The notes under the pieces are model-generated. The model was not told the DNA's origin and did not search any database. It saw only the letters and a program-made list of their open reading frames with translations. Below, piece by piece: positions 11,707 through 20,516 of a DNA stretch of 38,296 nt (positions within the stretch are counted from its first letter, which is position 1; every line of letters starts with the position of its first letter). The stretch lies in contig NZ_AJYA01000041.1 of NCBI RefSeq assembly GCF_000265075.1, forward strand, positions 1-38,296. The letters are read 5' to 3'. Origin of the DNA: Nitritalea halalkaliphila LW7 (GTDB taxonomy: Bacteria; Bacteroidota; Bacteroidia; Cytophagales; Cyclobacteriaceae). A program made the translations under genes and the position numbers.

Positions 11707-11741
11707 TCGTTAGATTGCATATACAATAAACGCATAAGCCG

Positions 11742-12804
11742 GTGCAAAGGTCTTACTATCCCTTCTTTTTTTTTCTCATGTGCTGCGCCTTTGGCGTACG
11801 CCAAACCTATGCACAAGACCCACAATATAGTCAATATTATGCAGCTCCTCTCTTTTTAAACCCCGCTTTTACCGGGGCGGAGCAGGTGACGCGGATTGGG
11901 TTCAACTACCGCAACCAGTGGCCTGGGCTTGATGCCTCCTTTACCACCTTTTCTGCCTATATCGACGGCTATCTCGACGACTATAACAGTGGCATCGGGC
12001 TGATGTTTATGCAAGATACGGAAGGTTTCGTAAATCTCCGCAGCACCTCCGTGGGAGCCTTTTATGCCTATGAACTTCGCCTAGGGGAAGGCATGTACTT
12101 CCGCCCCGCGCCTCCGCCACCTTCGTGCAGCGGGACATTGGCTTCTTTAATAATCTCGTTTTCTCCAACCAGTTTAACCCTGACACACCACTTGACCCGA
12201 GCACGAACTTGCCCGATAATGGACTGGATGGCATCGTCGAGCCCGTAAATTTCTTTACCCTCGGCCTGGGCGGACTCTTTTACACCGAGCGCTTCTGGGC
12301 GGGATATCCATGCACCACCTGAATACCCCGAACCAAAGCTTCCTGAATGATACCCCTGGGGATTTCGCGAATCTTCCCCGACGCATCTCCCTACATGCAG
12401 GCTATAAAATCCCCCTTCGCATTAATAATTACCGGAGAGATTTTACCCACATGCAGAAGGAGTATTACATCGTTCCCACCATCCACTACCAAACCCAAGG
12501 CCCCTTCGAGCAACTGGACCTGGGCACCTATGCCTACCTGGAACCCCTCACGATCGGGGTTTGGTACCGCGGACTGCCTTTTCGCCCCGTTCAGCAACAA
12601 TCCAACCGCGACGCTGTTGTGATGATGGTGGGAGTGAACTTACCCAGTGGTTTTAGCTTCGGCTACAGCTTCGACTACACCGTTTCGCGCCTTGGCATAC
12701 AGACAGGCGGAGCACATGAAATAAGCGTGTCGCTACTGCTGGGCGACCGAAATGTGCCACGAAAGAAGGGCAAAGAAACCATCCTCCCCTGCCCACGTTT
12801 TTAA
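11742..12804 (+). CDS. PorP/SprF family type IX secretion system outer-membrane protein (two frame breaks)
   Basis: After a signal peptide (FFFFLMCCAFGVRQTYAQ) comes the family hallmark QDPQYSQYYAAPLFLNPAFT, then TRIGFNYRNQWPGL, FSAYIDGYLDDYNSGIGLMF and a C-terminal barrel (GVNLPSGFSFGYSFDYTVSR, AHEISVSLLLG). PorP/SprF proteins are outer-membrane barrels tied to T9SS and are often encoded next to the giant CHU_C proteins they help anchor or export, as here. The start at 11742 is a GTG. Frame breaks occur near 12112, where FRPA joins to SATFVQRDIGFFNNLVFSNQ, and near 12302, where ERFWAG joins to ISMHHLNTPNQSFLNDT. Each needs one base. The repaired length of about 354 residues is slightly long but usual for the family. 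The M48 protease follows after 9 bp. Confidence 0.9.
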
Positions 12805-12813
12805 CCGTCACAC

Positions 12814-14045
12814 ATGGATGAAGAGATTTTACGCTACGTACTCCTCGGAGTGCTCAGCTTGCTATTCGCGGGAAATAAATTCCTAAACTACCTGAACATC
12901 ACCCGAGAGGTGCCCGCCGTGCCCGAGACCCTTCAGCAATATGTGGATCGCGCGAAACTGCTGCAGGCCAAAGCCTATCAAAAGGCGCTCTACCGCTTCG
13001 GATGGCTGTCGAGCACCTTCACCTTTGTGCTCACCTTTCTGCTGATCGCCAGTGGGGGCTTCGGCCTGCTCGACAGCTGGATCGGCACCTGGGGGCTCCA
13101 CCCCATCGTGCACGCTGTCCTTTTTCTGGGCATCCTTTTTATCGGATCGGACCTGCTCTCCCTGCCCTTCGACTACTACCGAAATTTCGTCATCGAAGAG
13201 CGTTTTGGCTTCAACACGAGTACGCCGAAACTATTTTTCACCGACGCGCTGAAGGGCTATGCGCTCTCCATCATCGTGGGAGGAGCCCTGCTGAGTGCCC
13301 TCTTTTACTTCATCCACGCAGCTGGCCCCGGCTTTTGGTGGCAGTTTTGGATCCTTGCCACCCTATTTATGCTGGGGGTGAACACCGTCTACACCTCCTG
13401 GATCCTTCCCCTCTTTAACTCCCTGAGCCCACTTCCGGAAGGGGAGCTGCGCGAGCAGATTTTGCGCTACGCGCAAAAGGTAAATTTCTCCATAGAAAAC
13501 ATTTTCGTTATGGACGGTAGCCGCCGCAGTAAAAAGGCCAATGCCTTCTTTTCGGGCTTTGGAAAGCGTAAAAAAGTGATCCTCTACGACACCCTGATCG
13601 CTCAGCACCCACCGCACGAGGTCGTGGCCGTGCTCGCCCATGAAGTCGGGCATTATAAAAAACGACATATTCTTTGGCAGATGGCCCTTAGCATCGCGCA
13701 GACCGGACTGGTGCTGGCCATCCTCGGCCAGGTAATCTACAGCGAATCCATGAGCCTCGCACTCGGCGGAACAGCCACCTCCGTGCAGCTGAATATCATC
13801 GGTTTTACCATGCTTTTTTCGCCCCTTTCGGGAGTGATCGGCGTGGCCCAAAAAATCCTGAGTCGCCGGTTTGAATTTCAAGCCGATGCCTATGCGAAAG
13901 ACACCTTTGCAGGAGAACCTTTGGCGGAAGCCTAAAGACCCTCTCCGCGAATACCCTCACCCAGCTCAACCCCCACCCCTGGTACGTGTGGATGCACTAC
14001 TCTCACCCCCCTCTGCTTGCCCGATTAGAGGCCTTAGAGGGATGA
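12814..14045 (+). CDS. M48-family metalloprotease, Ste24/CaaX prenyl protease 1-like (frame break near 13928)
   Basis: This is a membrane-embedded zinc protease of the Ste24/HtpX superfamily. There are several hydrophobic segments (FTFVLTFLLIASGGF, AVLFLGILFIGSDLLSL, YALSIIVGGALLSALFYF, FWILATLFMLGV). The zinc motif HEVGHYKK lies at about 13639, and the third ligand is in EFQADAYAKD. The Ste24 signatures EERFGFNTSTPKLFFTD and SRRSKKANAFFSGFGKRKKV are present. The first frame ends at 13935 after AGEPLAEA, but shifting one base continues with SLKTLSANTLTQLNPHPWYV, then WMHYSHPPLLARLEALEG and a stop at 14043-14045, the usual Ste24 C-terminus. Repaired length is about 410 residues, as expected. 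In eukaryotes the homologue processes CaaX proteins; the bacterial substrate is unknown, with membrane-protein quality control most likely. Confidence 0.92.
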
Positions 14046-14307
14046 AATGAAACAGCCTTCAGGTCCAACCTGCATTTTTATTTACTCGAAATACTTTTTC
14101 AGTAGCACATAACCATGCGCTCCAAATAAAATCAGTCAAAAGCTGTACAAATCATTAAAAACAAAACTTTATTTTTCCATTACACCTTAGACATATATAA
14201 TTTTATTGTCTCGGAAATAAATATAGCATTTTTCTATAAAACCTATACGGAAATTGCATACAATTTACTTTATTTGCAGTCTTATCCTTTAAACCAAATA
14301 AGACCAT

Positions 14308-17106
14308 ATGAAAAAAGTTTACCTTCTACTTATTATTCTCCTCAGCTGCGGGAGTCTAGCAGAATCATTCGCGCAGACACGCATCATTAAAGGACAGATC
14401 CTATCAGAGGAAGATGGCGGAGAACCGCTTCCTGGCGCCTCCGTCCTGGTAAAAGGAACCGGCATCGGCACCACCACGGACCTGGATGGACGCTTCACCT
14501 TAGAGGTACCTGCAGGCCGAAATACACTCACCGTTTCCTTTATCGGATTCCGCTCCAGGGACATTGCCATCACGAATCAAAGTGAGATAACCGTGCGCAT
14601 GGAGAGCGATGATGCCGCCCTCGGAGAGGTGATCGTGACCGGTACGCGCGTTGGCGCCCGCTCCCGCATCGACTCCCCCGTGCCCGTGGACATCATCCCG
14701 GTTAGCGAGGTGATCGACGCCCTCGGGCAGGTGGACCTAAACCAAATTTTGACCTACATCGCCCCATCCTTTCAGTCCTCCCGCCAGACCATTTCGGATG
14801 GTACGGACCACATGGATCCAGCACAGCTGCGCGGCCTCGGCCCGGATCAGGTCCTGGTGCTAGTGAATGGAAAGCGACGCCACCAGTCCTCGCTGGTAAA
14901 CGTAAACGGAACAGTGAACCGCGGAACAGTGGGCACCGACCTGAATGCCATCCCCGCCTTTGCGGTAGAAAAAATCGAGATTTTACGGGATGGGGCTGCC
15001 GCCCAATACGGCTCTGATGCCATCGCTGGCGTTATTAACATCGTCTTGAAAAAAGACAAAGGCCTTTCTGGTAACATCGCCACAGGTACCCACCTCACAC
15101 GCTTCGCACGGGATTTTGCCATTAATAATGGAGAAGATGCAGATGCCTTCATTTCCGATGGCGCCATGGTCAGCGGGGTCCTAAATTATGGTTTGCCTGT
15201 CGGCAAAGACGGTTTCCTTAACCTGACCGGGGAATATACCCGCCGTGATTTCACCTCCCGCGCAGGCACCTTCACGGGGGCCATCTTCCCTCCTGTAAAT
15301 GGGGTAAATGTGGACGAAGAAATCCTCCAGGAGCGCGGCCTTACCCGCCAGGATTTTGATATGCGCATCGGAAACTCCGCGATTAACTCAGGCGGTATCG
15401 CCGCCAACTTTGAGCTACCGCTCAATGAAAAAATCACCCTCTACTCCTTCGGTAACTGGAATAACAAGCGAGGAAATGCAGCTGGCTTCTACCGCTACCC
15501 AAGTGCCATCCCCGCAGCCGCACGCGCTAACGTGCTGAATGTCTACCCGAATGGCTTCCTGCCTGAAATCAATACCAACATCACCGACATCGCCAATACC
15601 CTCGGAATTCGGGGAACGATGGGAGAATGGCGCTTTGATCTAAGCAATACCTACGGCCAAAATATCTTCGATTTCGAGATCAGTAACTCGGTCAACTACA
15701 CGCAAGCTGTGGACGTAGCAAATTTCCAAAAACGCTTCGACTCCGGAGGCTTGAACTTCCTGCAGAACCTGGTCAACTTCGATGCGGCACGTCGCTACGA
15801 TGTCTTGGCTGGCCTAAATGTGGCGGCAGGGGCAGAATTCCGAGTGGAGCGCTTTGCCATTCGCGAGGGTGAAGAGGCCTCTTGGCGTAACTTCAACCCA
15901 GACGCGGGGGTAGCCGCAGGAGCTCAGGTGTTCCCAGGTTTTGCGCCCAGCACCGCCGGAGCATGGACCCGAAACAATGTCGGCCTCTACGTCGATTTAG
16001 AACAAGATTTCTCGAGCCGATTTAATGTAGCGGGAGCCTTACGCTTCGAAAATTATTCTGACTTCGGAAGTGCCCTAATCTATAAATTGGCCTCCCGCTA
16101 TAAGTTGACAGATGCCATCACCCTTCGTGGCTCTACGAGCACGGGCTTCCGAGCGCCTTCCATGCAGCAGCGCTTCTATTCGCGCGTAAATACCCTCTTT
16201 GTGACTTTGCCCGGTCAGGGCCTCGTGCCCGTAGAGAGTGGCACCTTCCGAAATGACAGTGAGCCGGCACGCATCTTAGGAATCCCGGAGCTGCAGCAGG
16301 AAACCTCCCGCAGCTTCACCTTAGGAACTACTGTGCAGCTGCTAAACAACTTGGAGCTCACGGTAGACGCCTATCAGATCGACATCGATAACCGCATCAT
16401 CTTAACGAATAACTTCACAGCGGGAGGCGACCCTGCTTTAGCCGCACAGCTCGATGCTGTGAATGCGAATACCGCGAATTTCTTTACGAATGCCATCGAC
16501 ACCCGTGCGCGTGGGATAGAAGGTGTATTGACCTATAAAAAATTCTTCTCGAACCGCTCGAAATTAGACCTGATGCTGGCGGGAACCTTTATCGATAATA
16601 AAGTGCGCAGAGATGAAAATGGGGATATTATCGTGCGTGCATCCCCGATCTTGGAGGCGACTGGACAGCTCGGCAACTACTTCAATCGTGAGGATCAAAG
16701 CCGCGTAGAGGTAGCGAATCCACGAAATAAGATTTCGGCTATGGCTAACTATAACATCGGGGATTTTTCCATCATGCTTCGTGTGGTACATTTCGGAGAA
16801 GTGGTCTTTTTAGATCCTACTATGGGCACGGACCCGAGCGCATTCCCGATTAATACCTTTACCGGGCAGCGTGAAAGTCTGGACCAGACATTCTCTCCGA
16901 TGACCGTCACAGACCTTACCTTCAGCTACCGTTTTAATGATAATTTCCGCATCAACATCGGGGCGAACAACCTCTTCGATGTGTATCCAGACGTGCACGC
17001 GCATAGTGGCAACTTCAGCCAGGGCCGTTTTGTGTATTCCCGACGCGTGCAGCAGGCAGGCTTTAACGGCCGTTTTGTCTTCGCGCGATTAAACTTCGTC
17101 TTCTAA
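14308..17106 (+). CDS. TonB-dependent outer-membrane receptor with carboxypeptidase-regulatory-like N-terminal domain
   Basis: The protein has 932 residues and an intact frame. It has a signal peptide (MKKVYLLLIILLSCGSLAES, cleavage near SFAQ), then a carboxypeptidase-regulatory-like beta-sandwich (about 24-100: GEPLPGASVLVKGTGIGTTT, TVSFIGFRSRDIAI). A plug domain follows (about 110-250: SRIDSPVPVDIIPVSEVIDA, GLGPDQVLVLVNGKRRHQSS, IEILRDGAAAQYGSDAIAGV). The rest is a 22-strand barrel ending in an aromatic residue (RFVFARLNFVF), as required for outer-membrane assembly. TonB-ExbBD energises uptake of a large ligand. No SusD partner follows, so it looks like an iron-siderophore or other metal-complex receptor, not a SusC glycan importer, but the substrate is not determined. 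A 262-bp AT-rich leader precedes it and a hairpin terminator follows. Confidence 0.93.
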   Translation: MKKVYLLLIILLSCGSLAESFAQTRIIKGQILSEEDGGEPLPGASVLVKGTGIGTTTDLDGRFTLEVPAGRNTLTVSFIGFRSRDIAITNQSEITVRMESDDAALGEVIVTGTRVGARSRIDSPVPVDIIPVSEVIDALGQVDLNQILTYIAPSFQSSRQTISDGTDHMDPAQLRGLGPDQVLVLVNGKRRHQSSLVNVNGTVNRGTVGTDLNAIPAFAVEKIEILRDGAAAQYGSDAIAGVINIVLKKDKGLSGNIATGTHLTRFARDFAINNGEDADAFISDGAMVSGVLNYGLPVGKDGFLNLTGEYTRRDFTSRAGTFTGAIFPPVNGVNVDEEILQERGLTRQDFDMRIGNSAINSGGIAANFELPLNEKITLYSFGNWNNKRGNAAGFYRYPSAIPAAARANVLNVYPNGFLPEINTNITDIANTLGIRGTMGEWRFDLSNTYGQNIFDFEISNSVNYTQAVDVANFQKRFDSGGLNFLQNLVNFDAARRYDVLAGLNVAAGAEFRVERFAIREGEEASWRNFNPDAGVAAGAQVFPGFAPSTAGAWTRNNVGLYVDLEQDFSSRFNVAGALRFENYSDFGSALIYKLASRYKLTDAITLRGSTSTGFRAPSMQQRFYSRVNTLFVTLPGQGLVPVESGTFRNDSEPARILGIPELQQETSRSFTLGTTVQLLNNLELTVDAYQIDIDNRIILTNNFTAGGDPALAAQLDAVNANTANFFTNAIDTRARGIEGVLTYKKFFSNRSKLDLMLAGTFIDNKVRRDENGDIIVRASPILEATGQLGNYFNREDQSRVEVANPRNKISAMANYNIGDFSIMLRVVHFGEVVFLDPTMGTDPSAFPINTFTGQRESLDQTFSPMTVTDLTFSYRFNDNFRINIGANNLFDVYPDVHAHSGNFSQGRFVYSRRVQQAGFNGRFVFARLNFVF

Positions 17107-17233
17107 GCACAGACAGTCGAAGGTCTTAACGTAAAGCGCCCTTTAGCTTACAAAAAGTGTCGGTTTGACCTGCTTTAAAAAAGCCATCGGGGCATCGCTG
17201 CTGGAACAGTTCCTGAGCAGCTAAGCATCTTTC

Positions 17234-17268
17234 AGCCACTATCTCCAAGCGGGGTAGTGGCTTTTTTC
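17234..17268 (+). terminator. Rho-independent terminator downstream of the TonB receptor
   Basis: A perfect 8-bp stem (AGCCACTA at 17234-17241, TAGTGGCT at 17255-17262) with a 13-nt loop is followed by a run of six T. It ends the receptor transcript about 130 bp after the stop codon. Confidence 0.8.
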
Positions 17269-17346
17269 TCATAGCCCCCCGCCCACTGGGACATAAAATA
17301 AACGATACTCCCTATTTCTTTTAGCTCAGGAAGTTTTCGGAAAGGT

Positions 17347-17368
17347 TTTTGCGCTGGTAAGCGCAAAA
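17347..17368 (+). other. Stable hairpin in the leader of the small secreted domain protein
   Basis: TTTTGCGCT (17347-17355) and AGCGCAAAA (17360-17368) form a perfect 9-bp stem with the tetraloop GGTA, ending about 28 bp before the ATG at 17397. No T tract follows on the plus strand, so it does not look like a terminator. It could shape the mRNA 5' end. Confidence 0.45.
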
Positions 17369-17396
17369 CAAATGTATCACTTTAAACCACAACGTC

Positions 17397-17731
17397 ATGA
17401 AAATCAAAATGATCGCTTTAATGCTTGGACTTTTCTTGAGTCTGGGCGCTACATGCAGGCACAAGCGCAAGCGAAAACGGTTAAGGGAGTCGTCGTCGCA
17501 GGAGATGAGGAACAAAACCCCATTGTGGGCGCCGCCCTAGTGGTGAAGGGCACCACGAAAGGCACTACCACCGGCAGAGACGGTAGCTTCACCTTAGAAA
17601 TTCCTGCTGGCTTCGATGTCATCACGGTCTCTTATGTCGGCTTTATTAGCAAAGACGTAAAGGTGGAAGATGACCTGGAAATGATCATCCGCCTAGAGCC
17701 AGAACCACCGAAACGCAAGAAAAAAAAGTAG
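17397..17731 (+). CDS. Small secreted protein: free-standing carboxypeptidase-regulatory-like domain with lysine-rich tail (frame break near 17451)
   Basis: Starting at ATG 17397, one frame gives a classic signal peptide (MKIKMIALMLGLFLSLGA). The next frame, from about 17453, gives QAQAQAKTVKGVVVAGDEE and a full carboxypeptidase-regulatory-like beta-sandwich (NPIVGAALVVKGTTKGTTTG, SFTLEIPAGFDVITVSYVGF). The protein ends with EPEPPKRKKKK. One base near 17451 joins signal peptide to mature protein, about 111 residues in total. The domain is closely similar in pattern to the N-terminal domain of the TonB receptor just upstream (GTTTxxDGxFTLExPAG), but here it stands alone with no plug or barrel. 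It may be a periplasmic accessory or a detached receptor domain; function unknown. It is separated from the receptor by a terminator, so it is expressed on its own. Confidence 0.75.
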
Positions 17732-18310
17732 GCTTTCTGATGGTTAATGGTTAAGAGTTTACCGAGCAATCCAAAATCTTAAGTTCCGAAGTGTGTTTTG
17801 GAAGATGGGCTTAGGATGATACTACTGGGCGCTGCTATCGCTTGTCTAGTATCCGACTGGTTTAGGTCCCTATTCTTCGGACTTTATTATTTTTGATATG
17901 GCTTAATCGCTTCCTTTTATACGATATTTACCATCAGCAGGAAACGACCGAAGGTGACCTTTGCACCGAAGACGTATGATTAGAAGTGTTGGCCCATCGG
18001 TTTGATTGGGCCACTCACTTCTTCATAGGGCAAATTTGCCCCCTCGATGAGGGTCAAATTTGTGCAGGAGACTTCCCTCAGGCTCCCGTTACCCGATATA
18101 TTTTGGTAGGGTATCTTAAGCTTAACGTTAACCTTATTTTTCTCTTTTTTTATCATTTCGATCTTTCCTTTGTTCCAAAGCTCCCAACATTTCATAAAAG
18201 GTCAATACTTAAGGAGATTACCTGGTTTTGGTCAAACCTCCGATCCCTATCGGTACCAAAGAAGCCAGATTCCACCAAGTGGTCTTCAGAATATATTGTT
18301 TACGCGTGTT
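17732..18310. other. Gene-poor accessory spacer with a 14-bp palindrome
   Basis: About 580 bp without a convincing gene. It holds a perfect palindrome GGGCAAATTTGCCC (18028-18041), with a partial echo GGGTCAAATTTG shortly after (18051-18062). A short open frame running through here lacks any recognisable protein features. AT content rises toward the toxin-antitoxin pair. It may be the decayed edge of an inserted segment. Confidence 0.4.
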
Positions 18311-18351
18311 ATGTAATTTATATGTATGTTTTATATTTACGAAAATTACAT
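18311..18351 (+). promoter_or_regulatory. Candidate autoregulatory operator of the toxin-antitoxin pair
   Basis: A perfect 9-bp inverted repeat, ATGTAATTT (18311-18319) and AAATTACAT (18343-18351), flanks an AT-rich core containing TATATTTA, one base from the Bacteroidetes -7 consensus TAnnTTTG. The right arm ends 5 bp before the antitoxin ATG. The arm centres are 32 bp apart, close to three helical turns. Ribbon-helix-helix antitoxins typically repress their own promoter at such sites; binding here is inferred. Confidence 0.5.
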
Positions 18352-18356
18352 AAATC

Positions 18357-18599
18357 ATGGCCACTATCACTACTTCACTCCCCGACGAGCTCGTGCAAAG
18401 ACTAGCTGAGCATGCAAAAACCTTGGGCCTGCCCAAAAACAAACTGATAGAAAAAGCGCTGAGTCTCTATCTGGATCATCTCAAAAGGGCTGCTTATGTA
18501 ACATCCTATAAAGCTGCCGGAAAGGATCGTGATATGCTGTCCTTAGCAGAAGAAGGTATGGAGGAATATTTGAAGCAATTGGAAGATGAGACAAGGTGA
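18357..18599 (+). CDS. Ribbon-helix-helix (CopG-like) antitoxin
   Basis: The 80-residue protein begins with a beta strand and two helices typical of ribbon-helix-helix DNA binders (MATITTSLPDELVQRLAEHA, LPKNKLIEKALSLYLDHLKR), followed by an acidic C-terminal tail (MLSLAEEGMEEYLKQLEDE) of the kind that wraps and neutralises a toxin. It overlaps the MazF-like gene by 14 bp, the usual order of antitoxin before toxin with coupled translation. A perfect inverted repeat just upstream is a likely operator. The frame is intact. The pairing of an RHH antitoxin with a MazF toxin is known among MazEF/PemIK-type modules. Confidence 0.85.
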   Translation: MATITTSLPDELVQRLAEHAKTLGLPKNKLIEKALSLYLDHLKRAAYVTSYKAAGKDRDMLSLAEEGMEEYLKQLEDETR

Positions 18600-18919
18600 G
18601 ATTTGGTATGCAGACTTGAATCCTGTGAAAGGTTCTGCGCAAGCTGGGTTTAGACCTGTCGTCATCATTAGCGGCAATATGCTAAACAAATACCTCAATG
18701 TAGTCATTACCGTGCCATTGACTACAAAAATCAAACATTACCAGGCAACCCAATCCTACAGCCCAACAACACAAACAACCTAAAAGCTACTTCCGAAATG
18801 ATGGTGTTCCATATCCGCTCTATATCTAAGGAGCGTTGGTAGAAAAGATTGGAGAGATCTCCGAAGAGGAAGTTATGCGGACATTAGAGACTTTGCAGGA
18901 TATTACTACGCTACACTGA
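18586..18919 (+). CDS. MazF/PemK-type endoribonuclease toxin (two frame breaks, near 18745 and 18836)
   Basis: The N-terminus carries the MazF signature: MRQGEIWYADLNPVKGSAQA, FRPVVIISGNMLNK and VVITVPLTTKIK. These form the SH3-like fold with the conserved GxIWYADLNP start and the RPVVIIS strand; family members cleave mRNA at short sequence sites. The first frame stops at 18783 in non-homologous sequence. Shifting one base near 18745 gives NPILQPNNTNNLKATSEMMV and FHIRSISKER, the expected middle of MazF. Shifting again near 18836 gives LVEKIGEISEEEVMRTLETL and QDITTLH before a TGA at 18917. Repaired length is about 110 residues, right for the family. Whether the two breaks are sequencing errors, as elsewhere in the window, or real inactivation of a toxin cannot be told from this sequence alone. 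Confidence 0.82.
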
Positions 18920-19108
18920 TAAGCAAGATACTCCCCAGAATTCGGACCGCATGCTAAGCAGCAGGAGTTTTTAGGGAAGTCTGCTAAGGTTTTTACGGAT
19001 GGTAAGGAGAAAAAGTCTGAAGAAGTAGACGTAGAGAAGCCGTATGCGATCATAGGGCAGCTCATCCCTCCTTTCCTAAAAAATGAAGGAATTACCAGTG
19101 AAAAATAG
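18920..19108 (+). pseudogene. Possible orphan C-terminal coding remnant after the toxin gene
   Basis: After the toxin's TGA TAA, the same frame stays open for about 60 codons to a TAG at 19106, reading as plausible protein (RYSPEFGPHAKQQEFLGKSA, VEKPYAIIGQLIPPFLKNEG). There is no ATG near its start. It could be the tail of a lost gene, a frame-broken small gene, or chance. I do not recognise the family, and an antisense open frame over the same bases is equally possible. Confidence 0.25.
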
Positions 19109-19204
19109 CGTGTATTGCGGATAATCGACCTTAGTCAGCGGTCTTCAGTCAGCAAGTATAAATCGATTAATCATTAACCATTAATAATTAACAATTAACA
19201 ATTG

Positions 19205-19257
19205 AAAAAAAATCCCCCACAAGATTCGAGCGCTTAAAGGCCAAACCCTGCGGGGGA
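19205..19257 (-). terminator. Rho-independent terminator of the pgk transcript
   Basis: Read on the minus strand, TCCCCCGCA and TGTGGGGGA (arms 19249-19257 and 19213-19221) form a 9-bp stem with one G-T pair and a 27-nt loop, followed by eight T (19205-19212). It lies 25 bp after the pgk stop. Confidence 0.75.
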
Positions 19258-19281
19258 AAGAAATACCATTTCTTTTAAAGA

Positions 19282-20481
19282 TTACGGCAACAAGGCCTCC
19301 ACACCGGGAAGCACCTTGCCCTCCATGTGCTCCAACAAAGCACCGCCGCCCGTAGAAACGAAGGATACCTTATCGCCAAAACCAAACTTATTCACTGCAG
19401 CAGCAGAATCACCACCACCGATAAGCGAGAAAGCCCCGCCCGCAGTGGCCTCCGCGATCGCCTCCGCCATGCTCACCGTACCATGAACGAAAGAAGACAT
19501 CTCAAAAACGCCCATCGGACCATTCCATAAAATCGTCTTGGAGGCTTTGATCACTTCAGCAAACTCCTTACGCGTCTCTGGCCCAATATCTAAGCCCATC
19601 ATGTCCGCAGGAATCTCTCCCGCAGCCGCTAAACCCTGCTCTGCATCATTTGCAAAAGCCTTCGACGTCACCGTATCGACAGGTAAATACAACTTCACCC
19701 CCTTGGCCTTCGCCTTTTCCATCAATTCTTTTACATAGTCCAGCTTCTCCTCCTCACAGAGAGAATTGCCAATCTGACCACCCATCGCCTTCGAGAAGGT
19801 ATAGGACATACCGCCACCGATAATCAGATTATCTACCTTATCTAAAAGGCGCTCAATGATCAAAATCTTATCCGAAATCTTAGCTCCTCCCATAATGGCC
19901 GTGTACGGACGCTCCGGATTCTCTAGGACCTTATCCGCATTCTCCAGCTCACCCTTCAAAAGGTAGCCAGAAACTTTCGTCGGGAAAAATTCCGCCACGA
20001 TCGCCGTAGAAGCATGTGCGCGGTGGGCTGTGCCAAAGGCATCATTCACATAAATATCCCCTAAGGAAGCGAGCTTCTTAGCGAACTCCTTATCGCCTTT
20101 CGTCTCCTCCTTATAAAAACGTAAATTCTCTAGGAGTAACACTTCGCCAGGCTTCAGAGCCGTGGCCAAAAGACGGGCCTCCTCACCGATACAATCCGGC
20201 GCAAAGTGTACCGTCGTGCCTAATACTTTTTGGAGCGCTGGCAAAATATGGCGTAAAGAATAGCGCTCCTCTGGCCCTTCTTTCGGACGGCCCAAGTGGG
20301 ACATCAAAATCAGGGAACCACCATCCTTTAAAATTTTCTCCATCGTAGGAAGCGCCGCCCGAATACGGGTATCATCCGCCACCTGCTGATGCTCGTCTAA
20401 AGGAACATTAAAATCGACACGGATAAGCGCCTTCTTGCCCTTAAAGTCAAGATTGTCTACACTTTTGATTCTTTCGATCAT
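19282..20481 (-). CDS. pgk: Phosphoglycerate kinase
   Basis: This is the glycolytic/gluconeogenic enzyme that transfers phosphate between 1,3-bisphosphoglycerate and ADP. It is intact at 399 residues, the usual length. Signatures include the N-terminal substrate-binding [36 protein letters not shown], the basic-patch [24 protein letters not shown], the GGAKISDKI region, the nucleotide-site NGPMGVFE and the C-terminal [13 protein letters not shown]. It lies 35 bp downstream of the tsaC/Sua5 gene on the same strand and ends at a strong hairpin terminator, so it is the last gene of the long minus-strand run. Confidence 0.98.
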   Translation of the reverse strand: MIERIKSVDNLDFKGKKALIRVDFNVPLDEHQQVADDTRIRAALPTMEKILKDGGSLILMSHLGRPKEGPEERYSLRHILPALQKVLGTTVHFAPDCIGEEARLLATALKPGEVLLLENLRFYKEETKGDKEFAKKLASLGDIYVNDAFGTAHRAHASTAIVAEFFPTKVSGYLLKGELENADKVLENPERPYTAIMGGAKISDKILIIERLLDKVDNLIIGGGMSYTFSKAMGGQIGNSLCEEEKLDYVKELMEKAKAKGVKLYLPVDTVTSKAFANDAEQGLAAAGEIPADMMGLDIGPETRKEFAEVIKASKTILWNGPMGVFEMSSFVHGTVSMAEAIAEATAGGAFSLIGGGDSAAAVNKFGFGDKVSFVSTGGGALLEHMEGKVLPGVEALLP

Positions 20482-20516
20482 TTTATTGTTGTTTACTAGG
20501 TTATGAGAAAAAAACG

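Noticed and set aside
17986..18405. 139-codon plus-strand frame before the toxin-antitoxin pair
   Set aside because: No domain or signal, and it runs through the probable operator and into the antitoxin in another frame.
18826..19065. 79-codon minus-strand frame after the toxin
   Set aside because: Overlaps the toxin's C-terminus in antisense; no motif. Its existence lowers confidence in the plus-strand remnant.
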